From the NCBI GenBank assembly GCA_013368375.1, contig JAACJP010000051.1:62001-126000 (forward strand): a stretch of 64,000 nucleotides of DNA, in the 5' to 3' direction. Below, in pieces: positions 23,078-33,000 of this stretch. Both the position numbers and the translations under genes were made by a program. Source of the DNA: Tricholomella constricta (lineage: Eukaryota > Basidiomycota > Agaricomycetes > Agaricales > Lyophyllaceae). The notes beneath the pieces were generated by a model. That model had not been told where the DNA came from and made no database searches. It saw only the letters and a program-made list of their open reading frames with translations. Position 1 is the stretch's first letter. Each line of letters starts with the position of its first letter.

Positions 23078-23721
23078 ATGAATATATCTCGGTCTGTTCG
23101 TGACCTCCATTCGACCACATTCTCCGGCCTTCCATGGCTAAATCCCAACTTCGCAGAAACCGATCTTCTCAGATCATTTCCAGCTGGGCATGAACTCCAC
23201 GTAAGTTCTGACAGCTAGAAGATGGGAAAGACATTTCACCGCGTTCTCATCTCAGCCCTTTGCCCAAGCCATCTATAAGGCTGAACTGTCGTCAACCACT
23301 CGTGTAGATCAACGCGCACTTGCGAAGTGGCTCAGCGGCGATGAATCAGACTCTGTCAAGGAGGCAGCTTTTCCGGCCCTGATGTATTATCGGCTATTAG
23401 ATGTAGGTTTGTGGAGGCTGGGAGAATCATCGCAGATCCCTGTGTGGCCTGCAAGTTTTCAACCTCCTACCAACAAAAGATTGGTCAGTATTGTTGTAGT
23501 TCACTCATTTCATGCTGACCGCGTAATAGCCCCTCACCTCCCTCGGTGAAATAAGGTCTTTCATCCAGGAGACTTGCTGCGACCTCGGCGAAGCTCTCAG
23601 CACCGTCATGGAGAATTCAGCCCCCACAGCAGACAGCTCAGCCCCGAGCACAACCACTGGATGGTCGTTCTCAGCTCTATACATCTCTATCTGGAAGAGG
23701 CAGGGCCAGGCAGACCTCAAC
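23078..23721 (+). pseudogene. JmjC-like protein gene, 5' part, interrupted by a retrotransposon
   Basis: The start is at 23078 (MNISRSVRDLHSTTFSG). Exons are separated by GTAAGT..CTCAG (about 23202-23256) and GTCAGT..TAATAG (about 23485-23529) introns. The third exon reads WSFSALYISIWKRQGQADL and is then cut by the LTR at 23722. The frame resumes exactly after the element at 30096 (VLYNLETTALFLNW), so the break is the insertion alone. The remaining exons and the JmjC core are in the downstream feature. Confidence 0.75.
23717..23721. repeat. Target site duplication TCAAC (left)
   Basis: The same 5 bp occur at 30091-30095. Five-base duplications are typical of Ty3 integrases. The site is inside an exon of the JmjC-like gene. 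Confidence 0.95.
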
Positions 23722-24218
23722 TGTTAGGGCGACCTCAGCGCAGAGCTTAGTCGTGCTGGCAGAGGGGAATCCAATGTTATATTATGTACGATTAGAGAGA
23801 ACGTAAGTAGACCTACCTGGCAGAGGGGAATCCAATGAGAATAGAGTAAAGGATTCCCCCATGTCAGGAGGATGACTATATACGAGTAACTACTTGAGGG
23901 CCGGCTCTCTGGGGTGTATGGTACGTAAATGATAACGGATGGGCAGCGGCGCGTGTATGTACACGTTCCCGACGCTGTCCGATCCTCGTGGCTCAGGGTG
24001 CAGGCGCACGAGGTCGGGTGACCGACGTCGGGATGTCGGGAATCGGGATCGGGCGCGCGCTGGAAGGGGAAGTAACGACAGGAAGTTATAAGTATGTACA
24101 CCGATGCTTGGGGCGGAGCGTCGGGGTCGGGATCGCGATCATCTGGGGAGCGGTCGGTCACGTGCTCGTCCGAGGAATCGGATGGTCACGTGATCACCAA
24201 ACAGGTGTTCCCCTAACA
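23722..24218 (-). repeat. 3' LTR of the chromovirus
   Basis: 497 bp, TGTTAGGG..CCCTAACA with perfect 8-bp terminal inverted repeats. It reads the same as the copy at 29594-30090 wherever I compared them. It contains an internal duplication of GGCAGAGGGGAATCCAATG. Confidence 0.97.
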
Positions 24219-27200
24219 TCACCCCCCCTTTTGAATCGCAACGACTCGGTGCGGGGTGACGGTGGCGAAGATGGCGGGGGATAGAGTGAAGATGCCACGA
24301 ATGTGGCGTGGGGCGTCGGGGTTGTCGCGGTGAAATTTGCGTACCAGATCGGGGGCGGCGACATTTTCGCGAGGTTCCCAAGAAGCTTCTTCGTAACCAT
24401 AGCCCTTCCACAGGACCTTGTACTGTAGTTTTTTGCGGAAGGTTCGGCTATCGAGGATCTTTTCAACTTCGTAATGGGGTTCGTCGTCGATTATGTCAGG
24501 GGGCGGAGGGGGATCGGATCGACGACCTTCGATCGGATCAGCAATGGCGGGGATGAGCTTCACGACGTGGAAGACTGGGTGGATGCGCTTCATGGACTGA
24601 GGCAGCAGGAGGCGGTATGCCAGCGGGCCGACTCGCCTTTGCACGACGAAAGGGCCAAGGTAGCGATGCGACAACTTCTTAGACGGTCGGGTCGTAGAAA
24701 TGTCGGTCGCGTCCAAGTATACCTTGTCGCCAGGCTGGTAGTCGGGCGTTGGGGCGTGCCGCTGGTTGTAATACCGCTCCATGTCGTCTTTGGCCTTTGA
24801 AAGCGCTGCCTTGGCTTCCTCCTGTGCTTCCTTCATGCGCTCCACGAACTCGTCTGCTGACTCGTTCTTGGAAGCGCCCCGACGCGGCTCAAAGCCCATG
24901 CGCGGATGCCGACCAGTGTCAAGCAGGAAGGGGGTCTGCTGCGTCGCCGAATGTACATGGTTGTTGTAACTGAATTCGGCGTCGGGCAGGAGGTCCTCCC
25001 AATCGTTCTGGCGCTCATTGCAGAAGACTCGCAAGAACTGTTCCAGTTCCTGGTTGACACGCTCTGTCTGTCCGTCGGTCTGTGGGTGGTACGCCGTCGA
25101 GGCCGACAGCTTGATACCCAGGAGTCTGTACAGTTCGCGCGTGAACTCGGCGACGAACTGTGGACCTCGATCGGAGACGAATGCGTCGGGGAGACCGTGC
25201 AGCTTCCAGACGTGGCGACGGTAGAGGTTCGCAGCTCCCAGGGCCGAACAAGTCGTGTGCGACGCGATGAAGTGCGCGCGCTTTCCAACTGAATCCACGA
25301 CATTCATGATCGCGTCGTGGCCGTTGGACTCTGGAAGTTCGGTGATGAAGTCGACCGATACGACATTCCATCGGCCTTCGGGGATGGGAAGCGGCTGCAG
25401 CTGTCCGACGGGGAGTTGGCGGCGAGGTTTCGTGCGCAGACACATGTCACAGGTGCTGGTGTACGAACCGATGAAGCGCGACATCTGGGGCCACCAGTAG
25501 TTGCGCGACACCAGTTCGAGCGTCTTCCAGCGACCGGGGTGACCGGCGACCTTGGAGTCGTGGTGCTGCTCCACAATGCGTCGGCGAAGGTCTGGGACGT
25601 TCGGGACATAGATCCGTCCACGGAACGTGAGCAGACCGCCTTCCTCTCCCCACTCGCCAAAGCGAAGGGAGCGGCCGGCGATCTTGGATGCTTTGACCAG
25701 TTGCGCCGCTTTCGCGACCGCATCCTCCTGAGCCCCATCGCGATTGCCCTTGCGGATCGCTTTCAGCACATCATCCTCCTCTCCAACCAGTGCAAGGCCT
25801 TCAGTTGCACGAACGGCGAAGAATTCTGGTTTGAGCAGCACGATGTTGGCGTTGTCGGCGCTTCCGTCGCCATGGTCGGGGCGACGCGATAACGCGTCGG
25901 GTTTGCCCATGCTACGGCCAGGACGGTGGTGGAGGGCGAAGTCGAAGTTAGCGAGGTAAAGCGACCATCGGGCTTGACGCCGATTGAGTTTCTTCGCGGT
26001 GAGGAAGTACTCGAGGTTCTTGTGGTCGGTCCAGATCTCCACCTTGTGCTTTGCGCCTTCTACGAAGTGTCGCCATTCCTCCAGAGACCGGATGATCGCC
26101 AGCATCTCTTTGTCATGGATCTCGTAGTTCCGCTCGACGGCGTTCAAGCTCTTCGAGTAGAACGCGACCGGGTGCCACTTGCCATCGGACGGCGACTCTT
26201 GCGACAGGACTGCGCCCGTTGCGAAGTCGGACGAGTCGGCTTCGATGCGGTACGGTCGATCGTCGTCGGGGAACATGAGGACTGGCCCCGATGTGATCGC
26301 AGACTTCAGAAGGGCAAAGGCCGACTGCTCCGACTCTCCCCATCGCCAGGCGACGTCCTTGCCTGTCAGATCGAACAGGGGTCGGGCGTGGTGCGAGAAG
26401 TCCTGGATGAACCGTCGGTAGAAATTGGTGAAGCCTAGGAACGCTTGCACCTCCTTCTTGTTCTTCGGCGCCGGCCATTCCAACACTCCAGCGACTTTAA
26501 CCGGATCCATTTCCGCTTGCCCTTGCGAGATGATCAGCCCGAGATACTCGATCTTAGTCTGCTCAAATTCGCATTTCTCGGGCTTTAAGAACAGCTGATG
26601 TTCGCGGAGTCGGTCCAGTACCAGTCGCGTGACCCGATGGTGTTCCTCTAGCGTCTTTGTATAAATCAAGATGTCATCGAGGTACACGCAAACAACACCT
26701 TCAGCGATCAGATCGCGGAAGATATCATTCATCATGGTCTGAAATGTGGCGGGGCTGTTCGTGAGGCCGAAGAACATGACGAGTGGCTCGAAGAGGCCGC
26801 GATTCGTCCGAAACGCTGCCTTCCACTCGTCGCCTTCCTTGATCCGCACGTTGTTGTACCCCCATCGGACGTCCAACTTGGTGAAGTACCGCGCGCCGCG
26901 AAGGTTATTCACCAGTTCGCTAATGAGGGGCAGCGGGTATCGGTTCTTCACCGTGAGCGCATTGAGCGTCCGATAGTCCTGAACCAGTCGGAGCGACCCG
27001 TCCTTCTTCTTGATGAAGAAGACCGGCGACGCCATGGGCGACTTGGACGGTCGGATGCGACCTGTCTCGAGGTTCTCCTTGAGGAACGCGTCGAGTTCGA
27101 CCTGTTCTGCCGGTGAGAGCGGGTAGACCTTCGTGCCCGTCGGCGACGCGCCCGGCTCCAGTTCGATGGCATGGTCCCATTGCTTGCGCTCTGGAAGCTC

Positions 27201-27623
27201 ATCGAATGCGACTTTGGAGAAGACATCTTCAAAGTCGTGGAGGTGGGTCGGTACTGCGTCGCGGAAAGTTCTGGGCACGGAGTTAGCAGCGTGCGCTTCC
27301 GCAAGTCGCTGCGATGTCGTTTGGCTGGCCCGAATATGTTCGGCGGTCGGAGTCGGATGGATCGCGGTCGCAAAGATGCGATCGCCACTCAGGAAGGTTT
27401 CCACCAGGAAGTCGTCAGACTCTGGGTCAGGTTCCTCCAGGACCGGGGTGTAGGGGAGGAACTCCTCCTCATCAGAGTCGTCCTCAACATACGGGTTGGT
27501 CGGGGCTCGCAGGTCGGGCTCAGTCATCGGTATATACCGTCGGCTCGACAGGCGCGGATCGCTGCGCGCACTTTGGTGCGTGCGCGCCGATCGGCTTTGA
27601 CCTCGTCCTTGCAGGTGCCGCAC
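24219..27623 (-). CDS. pol: Pol polyprotein: reverse transcriptase, RNase H, integrase, chromodomain
   Basis: The frame is open from 27623 to the TGA at 24221-24219, about 1134 codons. The protein most likely begins at the ATG at 27527, which overlaps the protease stop (ATGA), or is made by a further -1 shift. Domains in order (residues from 27623): linker 1-150; reverse transcriptase about 160-340 with VCVYLDDILIY; RNase H about 430-550 (EADSSDFATGAVLSQ, WTDHKNLEYF); integrase with an HHCC zinc-binding start (HHDSKVAGHPGRW .. CDMCLRTK) and a DDE core including VSDRGPQFVAEF and TAYHPQTDGQTERVNQEL; then a C-terminal chromodomain about 1065-1110 (YEVEKILDSRTF, YKVLWKGYGYEEASWEP), which in this group directs integration to modified chromatin. 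The last codons contain the polypurine tract. No lesions are seen. Confidence 0.95.
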   Translation of the reverse strand: MRHLQGRGQSRSARTHQSARSDPRLSSRRYIPMTEPDLRAPTNPYVEDDSDEEEFLPYTPVLEEPDPESDDFLVETFLSGDRIFATAIHPTPTAEHIRASQTTSQRLAEAHAANSVPRTFRDAVPTHLHDFEDVFSKVAFDELPERKQWDHAIELEPGASPTGTKVYPLSPAEQVELDAFLKENLETGRIRPSKSPMASPVFFIKKKDGSLRLVQDYRTLNALTVKNRYPLPLISELVNNLRGARYFTKLDVRWGYNNVRIKEGDEWKAAFRTNRGLFEPLVMFFGLTNSPATFQTMMNDIFRDLIAEGVVCVYLDDILIYTKTLEEHHRVTRLVLDRLREHQLFLKPEKCEFEQTKIEYLGLIISQGQAEMDPVKVAGVLEWPAPKNKKEVQAFLGFTNFYRRFIQDFSHHARPLFDLTGKDVAWRWGESEQSAFALLKSAITSGPVLMFPDDDRPYRIEADSSDFATGAVLSQESPSDGKWHPVAFYSKSLNAVERNYEIHDKEMLAIIRSLEEWRHFVEGAKHKVEIWTDHKNLEYFLTAKKLNRRQARWSLYLANFDFALHHRPGRSMGKPDALSRRPDHGDGSADNANIVLLKPEFFAVRATEGLALVGEEDDVLKAIRKGNRDGAQEDAVAKAAQLVKASKIAGRSLRFGEWGEEGGLLTFRGRIYVPNVPDLRRRIVEQHHDSKVAGHPGRWKTLELVSRNYWWPQMSRFIGSYTSTCDMCLRTKPRRQLPVGQLQPLPIPEGRWNVVSVDFITELPESNGHDAIMNVVDSVGKRAHFIASHTTCSALGAANLYRRHVWKLHGLPDAFVSDRGPQFVAEFTRELYRLLGIKLSASTAYHPQTDGQTERVNQELEQFLRVFCNERQNDWEDLLPDAEFSYNNHVHSATQQTPFLLDTGRHPRMGFEPRRGASKNESADEFVERMKEAQEEAKAALSKAKDDMERYYNQRHAPTPDYQPGDKVYLDATDISTTRPSKKLSHRYLGPFVVQRRVGPLAYRLLLPQSMKRIHPVFHVVKLIPAIADPIEGRRSDPPPPPDIIDDEPHYEVEKILDSRTFRKKLQYKVLWKGYGYEEASWEPRENVAAPDLVRKFHRDNPDAPRHIRGIFTLSPAIFATVTPHRVVAIQKGG
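24222..24232 (-). other. Polypurine tract
   Basis: On the minus strand it reads AAAAGGGGGGG, ending 3 nt before the 3' LTR and lying inside the last codons of pol. It would prime plus-strand cDNA synthesis. Confidence 0.85.
27524..27527 (-). promoter_or_regulatory. ATGA stop/start overlap between protease and pol frames
   Basis: The pol-frame ATG (27527-27525) and the protease TGA (27526-27524) overlap by two bases. Such overlaps support termination-reinitiation in some fungal viruses and retroelements. A second -1 frameshift in the 100-nt overlap is the alternative. Confidence 0.6.
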
Positions 27624-28261
27624 TGCGTCGGACAGCGACTCATCTTCACCTCCTTGGTCTCCCAGTCGATCTCGGGGTTATGGTTTTTAAGCCAGTTGAA
27701 CCCGAGGATCATGTCTTGCTTGCCTAACTGGGTGACCCCGAAGACGGCTCGTTCGGTATGACCGTTGTATCGCAAGACAGCTTCTACGATGCAAGAGACC
27801 GAACCGCCTTCGTTGAGAGTGCCGTCCACATTGTAAACCGGGGATGGCCGACTAAGCACCTTGGTTGTGAGCTTGTGTTTCTCGACGAAAGCAACATTGA
27901 GAAAACTGCCAGTCGCTCCGCTGTCCACTAGGGCAGTGACGGCATGCGACTCCTGGGTGTCGGTGGTCTCCAGTTCGACGTTGAGCCACAGGGATCTGGG
28001 GCAGGGGGAGGCAGCGGCGATGAAGCGACTAGGGAGTCGCTTTTCCCAGCGGGGTAGGCCACGACGCGACGGGGCGATCGGCTTTGCGACTGCGATTGGT
28101 GTCGTCGGGTCGGAGGGGTTTTGTACGTCTTTGTCGGTCGGTTCACTCGTCGGAATAGCAGCAATATTAGGTGTATTGGCGTATTCTACGGATAAAGGAG
28201 CGAACCGATTACGACTAGACAACGGGGGCGTACGTTCCACCCGTTGTGTAATTAAAAACCC
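27524..28261 (-). CDS. Aspartic protease frame of the chromovirus (reached by -1 frameshift)
   Basis: This frame is -1 relative to gag and has no ATG near its 5' end; the open frame runs up into gag. It can be entered at the slippery heptamer at 28261-28255 just before the gag stop. The N-terminal about 80 residues are Pro/Ser/Arg-rich. The catalytic motif LVDSGATGSFLN (Asp-Ser-Gly-Ala) follows near residue 115, then DMILGFNWLKNHNPEIDW, the flap and C-terminal part of a retropepsin fold. It ends in TGA at 27526-27524, with the T and G also belonging to the ATG of the pol frame. Confidence 0.85.
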   Translation of the reverse strand, partial: GFLITQRVERTPPLSSRNRFAPLSVEYANTPNIAAIPTSEPTDKDVQNPSDPTTPIAVAKPIAPSRRGLPRWEKRLPSRFIAAASPCPRSLWLNVELETTDTQESHAVTALVDSGATGSFLNVAFVEKHKLTTKVLSRPSPVYNVDGTLNEGGSVSCIVEAVLRYNGHTERAVFGVTQLGKQDMILGFNWLKNHNPEIDWETKEVKMSRCPTQCGTCKDEVKADRRARTKVRAAIRACRADGIYR

Positions 28262-29466
28262 TCCTCGGCGTCGGAGGCGGTCGCGTCGGCCGACGATGGA
28301 GTCGGGTCGGCGGGGACTGCGTCCTTGCGAGCTAGACGTTCCATGATAAGCGCCTCCAGCTCATCATCGAGCATGTGGCGCACGTCCCAGCGCAAAGGGC
28401 AGTCACGAGAGTAGTGACCCTTTTTCTTGCACCGAAAACAGTGGTCGTCGGCAGGCGCGACTCGATCGCGCATCCGATCTACGTCCATTGGGATGCCCTG
28501 GGGGATCGGCCTGGGGGCTGGTGCGGCAGGAGCGCGGGGGGCGGGGGGAGCGGGAGCGGGAGCGGGAGCGGGGGCAGTAGCGAACGCCCATCGTGCAGCT
28601 GCGGTGGTGGGCGGGCGGCTGTCGGGCGCCTTTGTCGGGACCATCCGACGGTGGAAGTCGTCCTCTGACCTCATGATGAAGTCTTGAGAACGAGCGATCC
28701 TCAGCCACTCCTCAATCTTCTCATCGTGCGGGCGACCCGTGGTGATGCTTCCGAGTCGCCTCGAGAGCTTCGGGTCCATTCCCCGACGGAATTTGAGGAC
28801 CAGGTGACGCCCATCTGGGTAGCCCGCCTTGACCCACAGGGATCGGAACGAGTCGATGTACTCGTCGATCGATCGACCGTTCTGGAAGTACGCCGTCGAC
28901 TCCAGGATGAGCGCGGCATCGGCGACCTCGTCGAAGAGGAAGAACTCGCCACGGAAGGTGTCTTCGAAGTCCTTCCAGGCGGGAAAGACGTCCTTGGCGG
29001 TTCCGAACTGGAACACCCGACTGACGAAGTCGGCGGCTCGCCCGTGCTGCATGTACGACAGCACCCATACTATTCGGGCGTGGTCGTCGGCGAAACTTCC
29101 CCCGCACAAGGAGAAGTAGAGCTTGCAGGCGTTCAAGAACGCGCGACCGCCCGATCGGGCGCCGTCGTAAATGGGAGGGGGCGACGGTCGGAGGTGGTGC
29201 GATCCCGATCGCGGAGAGCCTGGCAGCGGGGTGGTCGTCTCAGGCGGCGGGGGGGTCGTGTCTGCTTCGGGAGCAGCGGGGGTGGGATTGGGGGGTGTCC
29301 CCGACATGAATTTTTCGAAAAGAGCGGAGAGGCGGTCCATAGAGGCCGAGTTGGAGGTATTGGAGGCAGAGAGAGCCGAAATTGTGGCTTCCATATTCGC
29401 CAACCGCTCCTCCGTCGTGAGGAAGGGAGAGAACGGTCGCTGCGACATGTCACCAAATTCGGACAT
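28252..29466 (-). CDS. gag: Gag capsid/nucleocapsid protein
   Basis: 404 residues, start at 29466 (MSEFGDMSQRPFSPF). The N-terminus (about 20-60) is a predicted coiled coil and is followed by a Pro-rich linker. The retrotransposon Gag core spans about 105-270 (AFLNACKLYFSLC, FPAWKDFEDTFRGEFF, SIDEYIDSFRSLWVKAG, RMVPTKAPD). An Ala/Pro repeat is next, then one CCHC zinc knuckle, CFRCKKKGHYSRDC, near 345-360, for RNA packaging. It ends EEGF then TAA, preceded by the slippery heptamer. Intact. Confidence 0.95.
   Translation of the reverse strand: MSEFGDMSQRPFSPFLTTEERLANMEATISALSASNTSNSASMDRLSALFEKFMSGTPPNPTPAAPEADTTPPPPETTTPLPGSPRSGSHHLRPSPPPIYDGARSGGRAFLNACKLYFSLCGGSFADDHARIVWVLSYMQHGRAADFVSRVFQFGTAKDVFPAWKDFEDTFRGEFFLFDEVADAALILESTAYFQNGRSIDEYIDSFRSLWVKAGYPDGRHLVLKFRRGMDPKLSRRLGSITTGRPHDEKIEEWLRIARSQDFIMRSEDDFHRRMVPTKAPDSRPPTTAAARWAFATAPAPAPAPAPPAPRAPAAPAPRPIPQGIPMDVDRMRDRVAPADDHCFRCKKKGHYSRDCPLRWDVRHMLDDELEALIMERLARKDAVPADPTPSSADATASDAEEGF
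28255..28261 (-). promoter_or_regulatory. Predicted -1 ribosomal frameshift site GGGTTTT
   Basis: The last gag codons are GAG GGT TTT TAA. The heptamer G GGT TTT fits the X XXY YYZ rule and is immediately followed by the stop. A -1 slip continues as TTA ATT ACA into the protease frame. No downstream pseudoknot was modelled. Confidence 0.75.
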
Positions 29467-29579
29467 CTCGAAACAGGACTGGACGGGCGATCGGGGCGAG
29501 CGCGCGTTGGACGGTCGCGTGTAGCAGACGCGTGTTTCGGCGCGGAAGCGGATCGGTCGGCTTCGTCGGGTTTCTAGAG

Positions 29580-29591
29580 TTACTCTATTCT
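29580..29591 (-). other. Self-complementary primer binding site
   Basis: On the minus strand it reads AGAATAGAGTAA, two bases downstream of the 5' LTR. No tRNA 3'-end complement (TGG..) is present. The 12 nt are perfectly complementary to TTACTCTATTCT inside the 5' LTR (29721-29710). This is the layout of Tf1/sushi-type self-primed retrotransposons, where the 5' end of the RNA folds back and primes cDNA. Confidence 0.75.
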
Positions 29592-29593
29592 GC

Positions 29594-30090
29594 TGTTAGG
29601 GCGACCTCAGCGCAGAGCTTAGTCGTGCTGGCAGAGGGGAATCCAATGTTATATTATGTACGATTAGAGAGAACGTAAGTAGACCTACCTGGCAGAGGGG
29701 AATCCAATGAGAATAGAGTAAAGGATTCCCCCATGTCAGGAGGATGACTATATACGAGTAACTACTTGAGGGCCGGCTCTCTGGGGTGTATGGTACGTAA
29801 ATGATAACGGATGGGCAGCGGCGCGTGTATGTACACGTTCCCGACGCTGTCCGATCCTCGTGGCTCAGGGTGCAGGCGCACGAGGTCGGGTGACCGACGT
29901 CGGGATGTCGGGAATCGGGATCGGGCGCGCGCTGGAAGGGGAAGTAACGACAGGAAGTTATAAGTATGTACACCGATGCTTGGGGCGGAGCGTCGGGGTC
30001 GGGATCGCGATCATCTGGGGAGCGGTCGGTCACGTGCTCGTCCGAGGAATCGGATGGTCACGTGATCACCAAACAGGTGTTCCCCTAACA
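29594..30090 (-). repeat. 5' LTR of the chromovirus
   Basis: 497 bp with the same termini as the 3' LTR. It contains the predicted promoter (TATATAG at 29754-29748) and the predicted transcript 5' end at 29721. Confidence 0.97.
29748..29754 (-). promoter_or_regulatory. TATA box of the chromovirus promoter
   Basis: TATATAG on the minus strand starts 33 nt upstream of 29721. That is the position where the 5' end must lie if the 12-nt primer complement is the start of the transcript. The independent agreement of the two supports both. Confidence 0.65.
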
Positions 30091-33000
30091 TCAACCGCGT
30101 ACTTTACAATCTCGAGACCACTGCATTGTTCCTGAATTGGCTCATTGAGGTCTGTTGTTCATTTCACCCTCAGTCAACCACTCACCCGTCCTATAGGGAA
30201 ATACTGACTTTCCGAGCAAGTTATCCGACCTTGAAGCTGAACTCCGTCAGAGGTTCCGTTAGTCTATCTTCTGTTTATTTCGCGGTGTTGATATCACAGC
30301 TACAGGGATCCTGACAATGCGGAACCTTTCCCTGTCTCGTCAAAAATTTCCCTCCAGAAGCTTCGGTCTCCACTTCAGACTGCGCTGGCAGTCTCCCCTC
30401 TGTGCCTTTTGTTCACGAAGAACTTATCTGACTCAGTGGGTCGCAAACATCTCCTACACGTAGGTTTTCAGTACACGTCTTCCGTCCTACACAGTACTAA
30501 CGTTTTCTGGCAGCACTGGCAAGCAATCGGCTCCCTTAAGCGACCGCAGTTGGTGATACAGGCTGAGCGAGAGATGTGGTCGTTGGTTTTCAAGATTGCG
30601 AAAGGCTCTGATCCCAATCAGTCCCTGCATGACACACTCCAAATACTGCAGACTTTGGCATCTTCGTCCAGCGACCTACACTGGCTTACTCCCTTATACG
30701 GCACTGTCTCTGCGCAGCAAGCTCCAGCTGTCCAAGCTCCAGGTCCTGGTCCCGTCCTTCGTTTGTCTACTCCTCGCCTCGACCTTTTCCCCTCTTCCAG
30801 CGAGAAAACGAATCAGGCTGGAGGTGCATCTGGCACCCCAGGAACTGGTAGTGCTGCCGACGACCAGGTCGAGGCCCAGGATCCTCCCGGGGTTGAAGCT
30901 GAAGCCTGCCAGAATCAGCATTCTGCTGCCAAGGTCATTGACAGCCATCTGATTCCCCATAAAGACAGGTCACAGAGGGAGGAGGGGGGCGAGGAGGAGA
31001 GCGACGATGATGAAGAGGATAAAGGTCGAGAGGGCAAGAAGCAGACCCAATCGAGGGACGGGATGGAGAGCGGGGAAGACGGGGAGGATGATCAGGGGGA
31101 TAAAGGTCCAGGGGGCGAAGACCAGGACATGGCGAAGGGTGGGGACCAGTCGGATCTCGGGGATGGGGATGAGTCGGAGCCCGGGGACAAGTCGGAGCCC
31201 GGGGATAAGTCGGAGCCCGGGGACGAGAGGGAGGGGGATAAGTCGGAGCGGGGGGACGAGAGGGAGGGGGATAAAGATAAGCGCAGACTGTCGGAGAGGC
31301 TACAGGGGAAGGACAAGGAGCCGAAGCCGACCATCACATCTCTCAGCAAGCGAGGTGCCCCCAAGAAGCGGAGACCCACCACCACGAAGAGCGGAGCACC
31401 CCCCCACACCTACCCCCAGCTTCCCCAACCCATCGATGAAGCGTTCACTGTTTTCCGGGAAACTCAGGTGGTCGATCTTGCGGTGCTCTCTGTGAGTGTA
31501 ATTTGAGACCAGCAATGATTCAAGGACTGACACTGCTCCGAAGAAACGATCTTGGAATATCAAAGATTTGGATGTGGCTGGTGGGCGCCAGGTATGTTTT
31601 CGACGTCCATATCTCATGTCCATCTCACATTTTTTTCCATTATAGAAGTTGTCCTCTCCCACTACCCTCAAATACCAGGTGATGAGCTCTAAGCCCTATC
31701 CATACGAGTACACTCCTGCCTTCCACGTGAGTTTTTGTCCCATGTTTCTGATCACATTTCTCACTTCATCGGAAGTTTGAGAAAGACCTAAAAATGTGGC
31801 AAGCAGTTGACGCAGCGGTTAGAGCCCAATACCAAGATGGCCTTCCCTTGTACCTTTCCCGACCAGCTCAGAGTTCTGTCGCCCCCATTTCTGAAGGGCA
31901 ATACATGGCCATGTCTGACCGAGAGGTCCTCGACTTGCTTGGGAACAAACACATCCTCATATACGACTGCCTACACCAGAACAAGCAGTTTGATGTGGTG
32001 GCTTTGGGTGAGCTTGGTTCGTTACGGAGGAAGTGTACTGTGTATGGTAAGTTTGCCTGAGATCCATCTTTATTACATTTCTCTGAAATCTGGGGGCAGA
32101 TTTATCTGCCCCGACAGCTTCTGATGGAGGAAATACTACTCGAGCTAGGGTTGGTTGTTTGAAGGATCTCTTAGATTCCCTGAAAGAACCCCATCCCAAG
32201 ACGCTCAACTGTCTCGACATTCTCATCTCCAGTGATCCATTCGGCGTCCAGAAATTCTCCACAGATGGTGTGGCCTGGAGAGAGATGATTGAAGGGGATC
32301 TATGTCCTGGGAGCGAACAACTTCCCACCACAGCAATCAGGTGGGGTCTCGCTGCCACATCCGGGGCATATCATGAACCACACATCGATACTGGGGGCTT
32401 TTTGAGCTTCCTCGAGATCATAGCCGGCGTCAAACTCTGGGTCATCGCTACTCCAAAAGGTCCAGAATCGAGTGACATGGACATTTCCAATCCTGGCCCT
32501 GGCCACCTGATGGCTCGGATCGACATTCTTGGGCCATCGTTCCATCAAGAAATCTTGGATCCAGAGCGGTGGTGTCTCGAGTTGATCGTATTGGTTCCTG
32601 GGGTCAAACTGTAAGTTTTCAACCGTCATTCTAGTCCAGTAGTTTGAACCACATTGATAGCATTTTGCGGCCAAATACTATCCACCTGGTTGTGACTGCA
32701 GAGAACGCCATCTGCAGAGGCGGTCATGCCTATGCCAGCACAACTATCAGCGATTCGATCTACGGAATCTTCCACGCCTTCATTGCCAACCATTGGATAT
32801 CAAATGCTGACCATTTCCAAGCTTCCCACCTGCTTCTCACTCGGATTTTGGCATTGTGGTATAGCTTTTTTGTTGAAAAAGAATTTGACGGTGTGTACTG
32901 CCAGTTTTATGGTTTTTTGCCCTTCGTTCAGTCTCATATACCCCCAACAGGTCTGGAGATGGCACATGTTCCTGACCTCTCAAGCTTTTCTGGTGTCCTC

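Larger units (their letters stand above)
23722..30090 (-). mobile_element. Complete chromodomain Ty3-type LTR retrotransposon
   Basis: The element is 6369 bp long with two 497-bp LTRs (23722-24218 and 29594-30090), each starting TGTTAGGG and ending CCCTAACA. It is flanked by a 5-bp target duplication TCAAC (23717-23721 and 30091-30095). Gag, protease and pol lie on the minus strand in three successive -1 frames, with a polypurine tract at the 3' LTR and a self-complementary primer site at the 5' LTR. All open frames are intact and the LTRs read as identical, so insertion is recent and the copy may be autonomous. Confidence 0.95.

Noticed and set aside
28684..29577. 297-codon plus-strand open frame opposite gag
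   Set aside because: Antisense shadow of an intact GC-rich gag; Arg/Gly-rich with no domain.
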